Below the pieces are notes generated by a model. It was given only the letters and a program-made list of their open reading frames with translations. It had not been told where the DNA came from and did not search any database. This document shows positions 6,771 to 15,009 of a stretch of 34,254 nucleotides of DNA, piece by piece. Origin of the DNA: Pimelobacter simplex (GTDB lineage: Bacteria > Actinomycetota > Actinomycetes > Propionibacteriales > Nocardioidaceae); contig JADCLI010000052.1 of NCBI GenBank assembly GCA_016803235.1, forward strand, positions 1 through 34,254. The letters run 5' to 3'. Both the position numbers and the translations under genes were made by a program. Numbering within the stretch: position 1 is the stretch's first letter; each line of letters starts with the position of its first letter.

Positions 6771-7422
6771 AGTCGGCGATCGCCTCCCGCAGGCCCGCGG
6801 GATCGGCGAGCATCGGCAGGTGCCCGGTCGCCAGCTCGCGGCGGAAGTCGCCGCCGAGGGCTGCCGCGCTGGTGGACTGGAGCGCGGGTGGCACGTCGCG
6901 GTCCTCGGTGGTGTGCACGTAGCCGGCACGCTGCGGCCGGCCACCCTGCGCGCCGGCGGTCACGAACAGCCGCCGCGACTCGGGCGTGAACTCGGCCACC
7001 AGCCGGTCGACCGTCGCCGCGGGCAGCCCGGCGCCGATCCCCGCGCGGAGCTGCTTCTCCGGCGGCCGGGTGCCGGCCAGGCGCAGGATGACCGGCAGCA
7101 GCCAGCGCTGCGGGACGGGCAGCGCGCCCGCGAACGACCGCCCGGGCGCCGGCCAGACGGCCGCGACGCCGAGCACGCCCGCGACCCGCTGCGGCGCGGC
7201 GGCGAGCAGCGCCTGCGCCACGACGCCCCCGACGGAGTGGGCGACCACCGTGAACCGGGGCCAGTCGACCGCGGCGAGCGCCGCCTCGGCGTACTCGGCC
7301 GGGCCGGCGTCGGGGGAGTCGGGGCGGGGCCCGACGGCGGTCTCGCCGAGCCCGGCGCGGACCTCGTCCCAGATCCAGGACGGGAGGCCGGAGCCGCTGA
7401 GGAGGAGCACAGGTTCGGTCAC
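6754..7422 (-). CDS. Alpha/beta hydrolase
   Basis: This is a 222-residue serine hydrolase of unknown substrate. The oxyanion region is VLLLSGSGLPSWIWDEVRAGL. The nucleophile elbow is VVAHSVGGVVA with Ser63; the first Gly of the usual GxSxG is Ala here, which is common in the family. The likely catalytic His is in ATGHLPMLADPAGLREAI near the C-terminus, the position expected for an HLPML-type end. The cap region is short. There is no signal peptide, so it is cytosolic. The GTG start is chosen because it gives the conventional N-terminus and CAGGGT lies 7 bases upstream, as in other leaderless starts here. It is divergent from dapA with 84 bases between. Confidence 0.85.
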   Translation of the reverse strand: MTEPVLLLSGSGLPSWIWDEVRAGLGETAVGPRPDSPDAGPAEYAEAALAAVDWPRFTVVAHSVGGVVAQALLAAAPQRVAGVLGVAAVWPAPGRSFAGALPVPQRWLLPVILRLAGTRPPEKQLRAGIGAGLPAATVDRLVAEFTPESRRLFVTAGAQGGRPQRAGYVHTTEDRDVPPALQSTSAAALGGDFRRELATGHLPMLADPAGLREAIADFTRAA

Positions 7423-7494
7423 GTCGACGACCCTGCCACCGGCCACCGACAGCGCCCCGGCCGTGGCGACGTGAGGGAAACCGGCCGGGGACGA

Positions 7495-7500
7495 TAGCCT
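7495..7500 (+). promoter_or_regulatory. -10 element of dapA (leaderless)
   Basis: TAGCCT lies 6 bases before the dapA ATG. There is no Shine-Dalgarno. The hexamer and spacing are identical to those of thyA. Confidence 0.5.
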
Positions 7501-7506
7501 TGACCC

Positions 7507-8394
7507 ATGACTTCTGCACCCTTCGGCACCATGCTGACCGCGATGGTCACGCCGTTCCTCGAGGACGGCTCGGTCGACCTGGACGGGGTGCAGAAGGTGG
7601 CCAAGCACCTGGTCGACAACGGCAACGACGGCATCGTCGTGTCCGGCACGACCGGGGAGTCCCCGACCACCACCGGTGCCGAGGACGGCGAGACCCTCGC
7701 CGCGGTCAAGGACGCGGTCGGCAACCGGGCCAAGGTGGTCGCCGGCGTCGGCACCAACGACACCCGCCACTCCGTCGAGCTCGCCAAGCAGGCCGAGAAG
7801 GTCGGCGCCGACGGGCTGCTGCTCGTGACGCCCTACTACAACAAGCCCAGCCAGCCCGGCGTGCTCAACCACTTCCGCCAGGTCGTCGACGCGACGGCCG
7901 TCCCGGTCATGCTCTACGACGTCCCGGGCCGCACCGGCACGACGATCGCTCTCGAGACCTATGCCGCAGCGTCGGAGTGGGAGAGCGTGGTCGCGGTCAA
8001 GGACGCCACCGGCGACCTGTCCCGCGCCGCCCAGCTGGTCGACCTCGGCTACGTCGTCTACTCCGGCGACGACGTCAACACCCTGGGCTACCTCGCCTAC
8101 GGCGCCACCGGCCTGGTCTCGGTCGTCGGCCACGTCGCCGGCACCCAGCTGCGCGCCATGATCGACGCCTTCCTCGCCGGCGACCACGCCGAGGCGCTGC
8201 GCATCCACACCGGCCTGGTCCCCGCCTTCGAGGCGATCATGGGCGTGCCCAACTACGGCGCGACCACCGCCAAGGCGGCGCTCGAGCTGGTCGGTGTGCT
8301 CGGCAACCGTGCGGTGCGAGCGCCACTCATGGCGCTCGACGACGCCGAGGTCGCCGACCTCCGCGCCGGCCTCGCCGCGGCGGGCCTGCTCTGA
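7507..8394 (+). CDS. dapA: 4-hydroxy-tetrahydrodipicolinate synthase
   Basis: DapA condenses pyruvate with aspartate semialdehyde, the first committed step to diaminopimelate for peptidoglycan and lysine. The 295-residue protein carries the family signatures: SGTTGESPTTT for substrate binding, TPYYNKPSQPGV with the catalytic-triad tyrosine (Y111), MLYDVPGRTGTTI with the second conserved tyrosine, and AVKDATGDLSRA with the Schiff-base lysine K165. The stop overlaps the start of the RNase J gene by one base (TGATG). I recall dapA directly followed by rnj in Streptomyces and Mycobacterium as well, so the pairing is old. Confidence 0.95.
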   Translation: MTSAPFGTMLTAMVTPFLEDGSVDLDGVQKVAKHLVDNGNDGIVVSGTTGESPTTTGAEDGETLAAVKDAVGNRAKVVAGVGTNDTRHSVELAKQAEKVGADGLLLVTPYYNKPSQPGVLNHFRQVVDATAVPVMLYDVPGRTGTTIALETYAAASEWESVVAVKDATGDLSRAAQLVDLGYVVYSGDDVNTLGYLAYGATGLVSVVGHVAGTQLRAMIDAFLAGDHAEALRIHTGLVPAFEAIMGVPNYGATTAKAALELVGVLGNRAVRAPLMALDDAEVADLRAGLAAAGLL

Positions 8395-10079
8395 TGAGCC
8401 ACCCGCACCCCGAGCTCTCCGCCCCGCCGAAGCTCCCCAAGCGGGGCCTGCGCGTCATCCCGCTGGGCGGCCTCGGCGAGGTCGGCCGCAACATGACCGT
8501 CTTCGAGTACGACGGCCGGCTGCTCGTCGTCGACTGCGGCGTGCTGTTCCCCGACGACAGCCAGCCGGGAGTGGACCTGATCCTCCCCGACTTCGGGCCG
8601 ATCCGGGACCGGCTCGACGCCGTCGAGGCGATCGTGCTCACCCACGGGCACGAGGACCACATCGGCGCGACGCCGTACCTCCTGCGTGAGCGGCAGGACA
8701 TCCCGCTCGTCGGCTCCCAGCTGACCCTCGCGCTGGTCAACTCCAAGCTCCGCGAGCACCGGCTGCGCCAGACCCCGTTCCACACCGTCAAGGAGGGCGA
8801 CCGGGTCCCGTTCGGTCCCTTCGACCTGGAGTTCGTCGCGGTCAACCACTCCATCCCCGACGCGCTCGCCGTCGCGATCCGCACCGGCGCCGGGATGGTG
8901 CTGCACACCGGCGACTTCAAGATGGACCAGTTGCCGCTCGACGGCCGGATCACCGACCTGCGCGCCTTCGCGCGGCTCGGCGAGGAGGGCGTCGACCTCT
9001 TCCTCACCGACTCGACCAACGCCGACGTCCCCGGCTTCACCACGGCCGAGCGCAAGATCACCCCGGTCCTCGAGCAGGCCTTCGCCGAGTCCAAGCAGCG
9101 GATCATCGTCGCCTGCTTCGCCTCCCACGTGCACCGCGTCCAGCAGGTCCTCGACGCCGCGGTGAAGTACAACCGCAAGGTCGCCTACGTCGGCCGCTCG
9201 ATGGTCCGCAACATGGCGATCGCCCGCGACCTGGGCTACCTCCACGTCCCGCCGGGCGTGATGGTCGAGGCCAAGGAGCTCGCCGACCTCGCCCCCGAGC
9301 GGCAGGTGCTGATCTCCACCGGCTCGCAGGGCGAGCCGCTCAGTGCCCTGGCCCGGATCGCCCAGCGCAGCCACAACTTCGTGCACCTCGAGGAGGGCGA
9401 CACGGTCGTCCTCGCCTCGAGCCTGATCCCCGGCAACGAGAACGCCGTCTACCGGGTGATCAACGGCCTGTCGCGCCTCGGTGCGAACGTCGTCCACAAG
9501 GGCAACGCCCTGGTCCACGTCAGCGGGCACGCCAGCGCCGGCGAGCTGCTCTACTGCTACAACATCGTCAAGCCGCGCAACGTGCTGCCGGTCCACGGCG
9601 AGGTCCGGCACATGCTCGCCAACGGTGACCTGGCCAAGGCCACCGGTGTCGAGAACGTCGTGTACGCCGAGGACGGCGTCGTGGTCGACCTCGTCGACGG
9701 CGTCGCCTCCGTGGTCGGCAAGGTCGAGTGCGGCTACGTCTTCGTCGACGGACAGTCGGTCGGCGACGTCACCGAGTCCGAGCTCAAGGACCGCCGGATC
9801 CTCGGCGAGGAGGGCTTCATCTCGGTGATCGTGGTCGTCGACTCGGTCGCCGGCAAGGTCTCCGCCGGCCCCGAGATCCACGCCCGCGGCCATGCCTGGG
9901 CCGACTCCGACTTCGAGTCGATCAAGCAGCCGATCATCGACGCGGTCAACCGCTCACTCGACGAGGGCAGCACCGACACCTACCAGCTCCAGCAGACCGT
10001 GCGTCGTACCATCGGCCGCTGGGTGAGCAACACCCACAAGCGCCGCCCCATGATCATCCCGGTGGTCGTCGAGGCGTAG
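8394..10079 (+). CDS. rnj: Ribonuclease J
   Basis: RNase J is a metallo-beta-lactamase/beta-CASP ribonuclease with 5' exonuclease and endonuclease activity in mRNA turnover and rRNA maturation. The 561-residue protein opens with a Pro/Lys-rich segment, then RVIPLGGLGEVGRNMTVFEY. The metal site is LTHGHEDHIGATPYL near residue 83, followed by FVAVNHSIPDALAVAI and VLHTGDFKMDQ. The beta-CASP domain runs through RIIVACFASHVHRVQQV and VLISTGSQGEP to VHVSGHASAGEL. The C-terminal domain ends in TRRTIGRW-type sequence and RRPMIIPVVVEA, as in other actinobacterial RNase J proteins. Translation is probably coupled to dapA. It converges on a secreted-protein gene 9 bases away. Confidence 0.95.
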   Translation: MSHPHPELSAPPKLPKRGLRVIPLGGLGEVGRNMTVFEYDGRLLVVDCGVLFPDDSQPGVDLILPDFGPIRDRLDAVEAIVLTHGHEDHIGATPYLLRERQDIPLVGSQLTLALVNSKLREHRLRQTPFHTVKEGDRVPFGPFDLEFVAVNHSIPDALAVAIRTGAGMVLHTGDFKMDQLPLDGRITDLRAFARLGEEGVDLFLTDSTNADVPGFTTAERKITPVLEQAFAESKQRIIVACFASHVHRVQQVLDAAVKYNRKVAYVGRSMVRNMAIARDLGYLHVPPGVMVEAKELADLAPERQVLISTGSQGEPLSALARIAQRSHNFVHLEEGDTVVLASSLIPGNENAVYRVINGLSRLGANVVHKGNALVHVSGHASAGELLYCYNIVKPRNVLPVHGEVRHMLANGDLAKATGVENVVYAEDGVVVDLVDGVASVVGKVECGYVFVDGQSVGDVTESELKDRRILGEEGFISVIVVVDSVAGKVSAGPEIHARGHAWADSDFESIKQPIIDAVNRSLDEGSTDTYQLQQTVRRTIGRWVSNTHKRRPMIIPVVVEA

Positions 10080-10088
10080 CCGTGGGGC

Positions 10089-10718
10089 TCAGCGCATCTT
10101 GCGGACGGCGATTCGTGAGATCTGCGCGAGCTTGCGGGCCGGCACCGTCGTGGGCTGCATGATCCGCATGACGAGCACCCGCTTGCGGACCCGGACCACG
10201 ACCGTCGTGGTCTCCTGGGGGCCGCTCGCGTAGGCCAGGACCGTGCGGAACGCGACCCGCTGGTCGCCCAGCCGCGGGAGCTTCGCGGGACGGACCGTGG
10301 CCGCGAGGCCCGCCCAGTGCTGGGCGCAGGCGGTCACGTAGGTCCTGGCGCCGCGCAGGATCGCCTTGGCGGTCCGGGCGTTCGAGAACTCGACCAGGTA
10401 GGCGTTGAACGTCTCCTCCATGTCCGACAGACCGAAGCCGGTGCCGTACCAGCGCCCGGACCTGCCCGTCGCCTCGCTCGGCGTCGAGCAGACCTCGGGG
10501 TCGGGGTAGGGGAGCACCTTGTCCCGGGAGACGTGGGTGCCGAGCCACTCGTTGTGCTTGAACGCGGGGAACACCCCGACCACGTCCGCGCGGCCGACGA
10601 TGTCGTCGTTGCCGACGGCGGCGCGGGCTCCCGGTGCCGTGATGACGAGCAGCGCAGCCAGGGTCGTGACGACGACACCGAGCCGGGTGGCCGGGCGGTG
10701 GAGGCGGGTGGGGCGCAT
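10089..10718 (-). CDS. Secreted protein of unknown function, possibly PknH-type sensor-domain fold
   Basis: This 209-residue protein has a typical Sec signal peptide: RLHRPATR, a hydrophobic run of about 20 residues, and ITAPGARA with likely cleavage after ARA near residue 33. The mature part has two cysteines, in PEVCSTPSEA and VTACAQHWAG, that could form a disulfide. It ends with a very basic strand region (VVVRVRKRVLVMRI, VRKMR). The Cys/Trp pattern (ACAQHW) and size recall the extracellular PknH_C-type sensor domain of mycobacterial kinases and stand-alone secreted homologues; this is a weak resemblance from memory. GGAGG lies 6 bases before the ATG, giving a clear ribosome binding site. 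The neighbouring upstream gene encodes a secreted protease, but a strong hairpin separates the two. Confidence 0.75.
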   Translation of the reverse strand: MRPTRLHRPATRLGVVVTTLAALLVITAPGARAAVGNDDIVGRADVVGVFPAFKHNEWLGTHVSRDKVLPYPDPEVCSTPSEATGRSGRWYGTGFGLSDMEETFNAYLVEFSNARTAKAILRGARTYVTACAQHWAGLAATVRPAKLPRLGDQRVAFRTVLAYASGPQETTTVVVRVRKRVLVMRIMQPTTVPARKLAQISRIAVRKMR

Positions 10719-10762
10719 GACGTTCCTCCGAGCGGGAGCGATGGGCAGGAAGGCGAGCGTAC

Positions 10763-10813
10763 GAGACCGGCGCCCGCCCGGCGGGAGTGCCCCGCCGGAC
10801 GGACGCCGGTCTC
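10763..10813. terminator. Two-tier 51-bp inverted repeat between secreted-protein genes
   Basis: Outer arms GAGACCGGCG (10763-10772) and CGCCGGTCTC (10804-10813) are perfectly complementary over 10 bases. Inside a 5+5 base internal loop, a second 8-base perfect stem (10778-10785 with 10791-10798) closes a 5-base loop. It starts 15 bases after the stop codon of the protease gene in the direction of transcription, the usual place for a terminator. There is no T-run, as is common for high-GC actinobacterial terminators. Confidence 0.65.
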
Positions 10814-10828
10814 CGGTGTCGCTGGGAC

Positions 10829-13800
10829 CTACTGCCTGCCCTTCAGCTTGATCGTCACCTTCGCTGTGAAGGCGGCGATCTTCGCGTCACCCGAGTAGCC
10901 CACGGTCGCCTTGACCTTGCGCTTGCCCTGCCCCCACAGCTTCTTGAGCTGCTTCTTCGCCTTGACCGTCAGCACGCCGTTCACCACGGTGCCGGTGTAC
11001 GTCCTGCCCTTGATGGTGACCGTCACCGGGCCGGCCAGTGCGACGTTGCCGGCGGTGGCGACGGTGATCTTGACGATGCCCTTCTTGGCGCTCGCCTTCG
11101 GCGCGACGGTCGCGGTGCCGGGGGCGACGACGGGCTTGGTGCAGATGCTCACGGCCACGTTGTCGACGTACCAGCCGTCGTTGCCGTTGCAGCCGTCCAT
11201 GCCGAAGTCGAACCGGAACTGCACGGTGTCGCCCGGCTCGGCGAGCATCGACAGGTCGATCGACGAGTGGCCCCACGAGCCGGTCGGGAGACCGCCGTCC
11301 GCGCCGGTGAACGCGGGCTCTCCGGCCATCGGGTTGGTGTTGCCCGCCGCCACCGTGTCGAGCTCGCCGCCCGGCGCGTTGTAGAGCCACGCCTTGTCCG
11401 GGACCAGCTCGAACTCGGGCGCGCCGTTGACCTTGACCTTCACGTTGCCGCCGTCGAAGCCGACCTCCGAGGCGACGTAGTGGTCGAAGGAGAACCGCGG
11501 CAGCTCGCCCTCGGGCACGGTCAGCACCGGCGTCGACATCCCTACCCGCGAGGAGTAGTCGTTCGCGTCGAGCTTGCAGCTGCCGAAGTTGCCGGCGTTG
11601 CCCTTGTCGTTGAAGTAGAGCACCGAGGTGCCGCCCTTGTGCTGCGCGCCGCCCTTGCTGACGACCGGGAGGTTGGTGGTCGTGGTCGCGTCGAAGTGCT
11701 TCGCGCCGCTCCCGTCCGGGCCGAAGTCGGCGTACTCGACGTCCTGGGTCCAGCCGGCGGGGAGGCCGGACTCGAAGCCCTCGCTCCACATGTCCTTGGT
11801 CACCGTGCCGTCGCCACAGCCGACCGTGCCGCGGTGGAACAGCGGCTTGAAGTTGCACTGCACCGGCTCCGTGCGCAGCTCGGTGGCCGCGATCGCCTTG
11901 GTGACGGCCGCGCAGTCGGCCGGGGTGATCGGCGTGATCGTGCCCTGGTCGTCGGCGCTGCCGCCCCGCTCGTCCGGGCCGCTCACACCGAGGGTCAGCT
12001 TCTTGAGCGTCGCGTTGCCCGTGAGGGTCGCGCACGATCCCTCGAGGCCGTCGGCCAGCTCCGCGAACCCGGAGGTCGAGGTGAGGTACGCCGTCTGCGT
12101 GCGCCAGAACAGGTGCGCCGCCTTGTCCAGCCCGATCGCCGGCACGGTCACCCCGTTGTAGGTGCCGCCGTCGACCAGCAGGGCGTAGGTGTGGTTCACC
12201 ACCCCGGAGTTGGTGTGGACGCCGCCGCTGTCGTCGGTGTCGCAGAAGTACTCCTCGTCCGACACCTTGCCCGGGTCGCCGTAGCAGTTCGGGTTCCACA
12301 TGTCGCGGATCGCGCCGCCGAAGGCCGGGTCGTCCTCGCCGGACAGCCAGCGGAAGCTCGCGTCGCGTGAGCCGGGCTCCTCGTCGTCGGCCAGGGTGAT
12401 GCTCAGCGGTCCCGCCGCGGCCTTGATCTCGGTGCCGTCGTCCTGGCTCACCATGGCGCCGTAGAGGTCGGAGAACCCGGCCACCGAGGAGACTCCGGGC
12501 CGGTTGTTGCCGAAGATGATGCCGGTCGCACCGGCGTCCTCGGCGTGCGCGATCTTGTCGGCGAAGGCGCACAGGCCGCGGTCGACGTACACGAACTTCC
12601 CGGCCAGGGAGGCGGCGTTGTCGAACGGGGAGCAGCCGTCGGTGTCGGTGCCGACCACCTCACCGTCCTCCTCCTCGACGGCGTCGGTGCCGACCACCAG
12701 GTCGTCGGTGACGCTGTCGATGATCGGGCCGAACGCGGCGGGTGCGCCGGTGCAGGTGCCGACCGGGTCACTGACCACGACCGAGATCGCGCCGCGGGTG
12801 CCCTCGGAGCACTTGCCGTCGCTGCGGTGCGTCTCCTCGTCCGGCGTGTTGAAGCGGTCGTTCAGCATGTCGACGGTCTCGCCCCAGATGTCCGAGTACG
12901 CCTCGTTCATCGCGCCGGGCTGCCACTGGTAGAGCAGGCCGGAGGTCTTCTCCGTGTACGCGTGACCCCACTCGTGGGCGACCGTGTCGTCGGAGGAGAC
13001 ACCGGTGCAGTAGTTGGTCGAGGTGCCGTTCCAGTTGGCGTTGGGGCAGTCGATGGTCGGGTCGTTGTTGACCGTGATCATCTTGCCGCCGGCGCCGTCC
13101 CAGGAGTCGCGGCCGAACGAGTTCATGAAGAACCAGTACGCCTCGCCGGTGCCCTGGACCTCGCTCTTCTGGTCGTCGTCGAGGGATCCGGGGAACGAGT
13201 CGCCCTCCTTCCACACGACCGGGTCCTCGATGGAGCCCTCGTGCAGCTCGCGGTCGAGCGCGTGGGCGATCATCGAGTAGCGGTTGACCGGCTTCCCGGT
13301 CCTCGCGTCGAGGACGCTGGTCTCGCGGACCTGCTTGCCGTCGGTCACCTCGACCACCCAGGCCAGCAGGTTGCGGCCCTCGACGCCTTGGATGGCGCCC
13401 ATCCGGTAGACCATCAACGTGGCCTGGGCCGTCAGGTCGCTCTCCTTCGGCTTCACGGCGGCGTGATCGTCGGCGCCGGCCGGGGCCTGGGCGGCGAGCT
13501 TGATCGCCTTCGCCTTCGCCGCGGCCTCGTCCAGGCTCGGCGTGACGTCGACCTCGACGTTCGGGGCGACGTAGCCCGACACGGACACCAGGTCTCCCTC
13601 GGTGTCGACCTGGGCTCGCAGCTTGGCGCCGAACACCGGGACACCCTGGTAGGACTGGGCGAAGTCCACCGTGTGGCCGGCCGGTGTGGCGGTGGTGACG
13701 GGGTCGCCGAGCTGGGCGGCGGTCGTGCCGAAGGCGCGGGCGTACCTGTCGACGTACTCGCCGGCCTTCGCCTGGGCGCCGCTGCGGGTCGCGCCCGATC

Positions 13801-14026
13801 GCTCGGACGGCGCGAGGTCGCGGGTGGCGCTGATGAAGCCGACCTTGCCCGTGGCGGGCGAGGTGGTCACCGCGACGTCACCGGCAGCCTCGTTGCGCAT
13901 CTGCTCGACGACGGACGGGTCAGGCTGGGCAGCCTCGATCGGTGCCGCAGGGACGACCACGAAGGCCGCCCCCACCAGCGAGAGTCCGACGCCCTTCCTC
14001 AGGGCGTCAGGAAGGTTGAGTCTCAC
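10829..14026 (-). CDS. Secreted M4 (thermolysin-type) metalloprotease with inserted PA domain
   Basis: This 1065-residue exported zinc protease has a signal peptide at residues 1-32 (hydrophobic core GLSLVGAAFVVVPAAP). The propeptide spans roughly 40-260 and includes an FTP-like segment (VDFAQSYQGVPVFGAKLRAQV). The catalytic helix is DDTVAHEWGHAYTE with zinc ligands H351 and H355 and catalytic E352. The third ligand is E375 in MNEAYSD, 20 residues after the second His as in thermolysin. The C-terminal lobe has SGGVHTNSGVVNH with H604 (thermolysin H231). Between these lobes, about residues 410-550, is a protease-associated (PA) domain (KFVYVDRGLCAFADKIAHAEDAGATGIIFGNN). Residues about 745-965 resemble the MAM-like beta domain of immune-inhibitor-A proteases. 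The last 95 residues form a Lys-rich Ig-like domain. GTG start, with GAGGAG 8 bases upstream. Confidence 0.93.
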   Translation of the reverse strand: MRLNLPDALRKGVGLSLVGAAFVVVPAAPIEAAQPDPSVVEQMRNEAAGDVAVTTSPATGKVGFISATRDLAPSERSGATRSGAQAKAGEYVDRYARAFGTTAAQLGDPVTTATPAGHTVDFAQSYQGVPVFGAKLRAQVDTEGDLVSVSGYVAPNVEVDVTPSLDEAAAKAKAIKLAAQAPAGADDHAAVKPKESDLTAQATLMVYRMGAIQGVEGRNLLAWVVEVTDGKQVRETSVLDARTGKPVNRYSMIAHALDRELHEGSIEDPVVWKEGDSFPGSLDDDQKSEVQGTGEAYWFFMNSFGRDSWDGAGGKMITVNNDPTIDCPNANWNGTSTNYCTGVSSDDTVAHEWGHAYTEKTSGLLYQWQPGAMNEAYSDIWGETVDMLNDRFNTPDEETHRSDGKCSEGTRGAISVVVSDPVGTCTGAPAAFGPIIDSVTDDLVVGTDAVEEEDGEVVGTDTDGCSPFDNAASLAGKFVYVDRGLCAFADKIAHAEDAGATGIIFGNNRPGVSSVAGFSDLYGAMVSQDDGTEIKAAAGPLSITLADDEEPGSRDASFRWLSGEDDPAFGGAIRDMWNPNCYGDPGKVSDEEYFCDTDDSGGVHTNSGVVNHTYALLVDGGTYNGVTVPAIGLDKAAHLFWRTQTAYLTSTSGFAELADGLEGSCATLTGNATLKKLTLGVSGPDERGGSADDQGTITPITPADCAAVTKAIAATELRTEPVQCNFKPLFHRGTVGCGDGTVTKDMWSEGFESGLPAGWTQDVEYADFGPDGSGAKHFDATTTTNLPVVSKGGAQHKGGTSVLYFNDKGNAGNFGSCKLDANDYSSRVGMSTPVLTVPEGELPRFSFDHYVASEVGFDGGNVKVKVNGAPEFELVPDKAWLYNAPGGELDTVAAGNTNPMAGEPAFTGADGGLPTGSWGHSSIDLSMLAEPGDTVQFRFDFGMDGCNGNDGWYVDNVAVSICTKPVVAPGTATVAPKASAKKGIVKITVATAGNVALAGPVTVTIKGRTYTGTVVNGVLTVKAKKQLKKLWGQGKRKVKATVGYSGDAKIAAFTAKVTIKLKGRQ

Positions 14027-14151
14027 GACATGTTCTCCTCGAGATAGAACGCGCGCTCGGCGGGCCTAGGGGGTGCCCACTCCCGACACGCGTGGTCGAG
14101 ACCCTAGAGGCAGGAATGCGGCCGGTCCAGAGGTACGACGCAAGCTCTGCG
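14027..14151 (-). promoter_or_regulatory. Upstream region of the M4 protease gene
   Basis: This 125-base gap holds the ribosome binding site GAGGAG (14040-14035), 8 bases before the protease GTG. A TAGGGT hexamer (14106-14101 on the minus strand) could be a -10 element, which would leave a leader of about 70 bases. A TTGACG-like -35 lies further upstream but its spacing to TAGGGT is not good. Short out-of-frame ATG (14032) followed at once by a stop occurs inside the ribosome binding region. No gene is seen in the gap. Confidence 0.35.
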
Positions 14152-14577
14152 TCAATGCGCCGCTGCAGCCGCAGGAAGTTCGAGACCCGTCTCGGTGCCG
14201 AGAGCGCTGATGATCGGGCACGGCTCGTCGGGATCGGTGCACTGCAGGGCGAGCAGGCCGGCCAGCGCGTCGCGCAGCTGCGCCAGGTCGGCGATCCGGG
14301 CGTCGATCTCGGCGAGCTTCTCCCGGCCGCGGCTGGCCACCTCGCCGGCGATGACCACCCGGGAGCCGGTCAGCGCGGTCAGCTCGCCGAGCTCGGCGAG
14401 CGTGAACCCGAGCTGCTGCCCGCGCCGCAGGTAGCGCACCCGGACCACGTCCTCCTCGTCGAAGTCGCGGTAGCCGCTGCTGGTGCGCGGCGGCGCGGGC
14501 AGCACGCCGCGGCGCTCGTAGAACCGCAGGGTCGAGACCTTCACCCCGGCCCGCTCGGCCAGCTCGGCGATGTTCAC
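14152..14577 (-). CDS. MerR-family transcriptional regulator
   Basis: This 141-residue activator/repressor has the MerR winged-helix domain at the N-terminus: MNIAELAERAGVKVSTLRFY, ERRGVLP, and the wing SGYRDFDEEDVVRVRYLRR. These are followed by LGFTLAELGEL and a long dimerisation helix (about residues 80-110). The effector end reads LQCTDPDEPCPIISALG, similar to the mercury-binding end of Tn501 MerR as I recall it (C-x8-C followed by PLIASL), but with six residues between the cysteines. The helix position where MerR has its first mercury-binding Cys appears to be Val or Ile. The inducer is therefore unknown; mercury sensing is unlikely. GTG start; a GTGA overlap with the upstream membrane-protein gene makes a two-gene operon behind a MerR-type operator. 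Confidence 0.9.
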   Translation of the reverse strand: MNIAELAERAGVKVSTLRFYERRGVLPAPPRTSSGYRDFDEEDVVRVRYLRRGQQLGFTLAELGELTALTGSRVVIAGEVASRGREKLAEIDARIADLAQLRDALAGLLALQCTDPDEPCPIISALGTETGLELPAAAAAH

Positions 14578-15002
14578 GCCGTGAGGGTACGACGACCGCT
14601 CGCTAGGGCGACGGCGCCGCCCTGGACGACGGCCCAGGCGAGCTCGGGGAGCAGGAAGACGAGGACGACCGGGCTCGCACCGTGGGCGAGGGCGCTGGCC
14701 ATGGCGGTCGAGAAGAGCACTCGCGCGACGGTGTCGGCCGCGCCGTTGGCGAGGGTGGGACGCCAGATCCGGACCAGCGACCACACCACGACCAGGCTTC
14801 CGGTCAGGTTGGCGAACAGGACGGTGAAGGTGGCGTCGGCGTCGGGCACGGCGCCGGACAGCCCGAGGGCCCGGTGCACGGCGTCGAGCAGCGCGAAGGT
14901 GCCGGCGACGGTCCACGGCAGGGCGAACCCGGCGCTGGCGAGGAGGTCGTAGACGGCGGAGGCGCGCACGACGCGCCGGGCGGAGTCAGGTGTGATCTGC
15001 AT
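14574..15002 (-). CDS. Small four-helix integral membrane protein
   Basis: This is a 142-residue membrane protein of unknown function. Four hydrophobic segments are seen: about residues 18-40 (YDLLASAGFALPWTVAGTFALL), 60-80 (FTVLFANLTGSLVVVWSLV), 90-110 (VARVLFSTAMASALAHG) and 115-135 (VVLVFLLPELAWAVVQGGAVAL). I see no transporter or enzyme motif. The ATG is directly preceded by a MerR-type promoter, and the gene is translationally coupled to the merR-like gene. It is therefore the most likely target of that regulator, for example as a small efflux, sensing or permeability protein; this is inference from operon structure only. Confidence 0.8.
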   Translation of the reverse strand: MQITPDSARRVVRASAVYDLLASAGFALPWTVAGTFALLDAVHRALGLSGAVPDADATFTVLFANLTGSLVVVWSLVRIWRPTLANGAADTVARVLFSTAMASALAHGASPVVLVFLLPELAWAVVQGGAVALASGRRTLTA

Positions 15003-15009
15003 GGAGGCG

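Noticed and set aside
14027..14040. ATG at 14032 as the protease start
   Set aside because: It is out of frame and meets a stop after two codons. The GTG at 14026 is in frame, follows GAGGAG by 8 bases, and gives a good signal peptide.
14152..14577. A mercury-resistance regulator and mer operon
   Set aside because: The first metal-binding Cys seems to be absent, the second Cys pair has a different spacing, and no merA/merT/merP-like genes are present.
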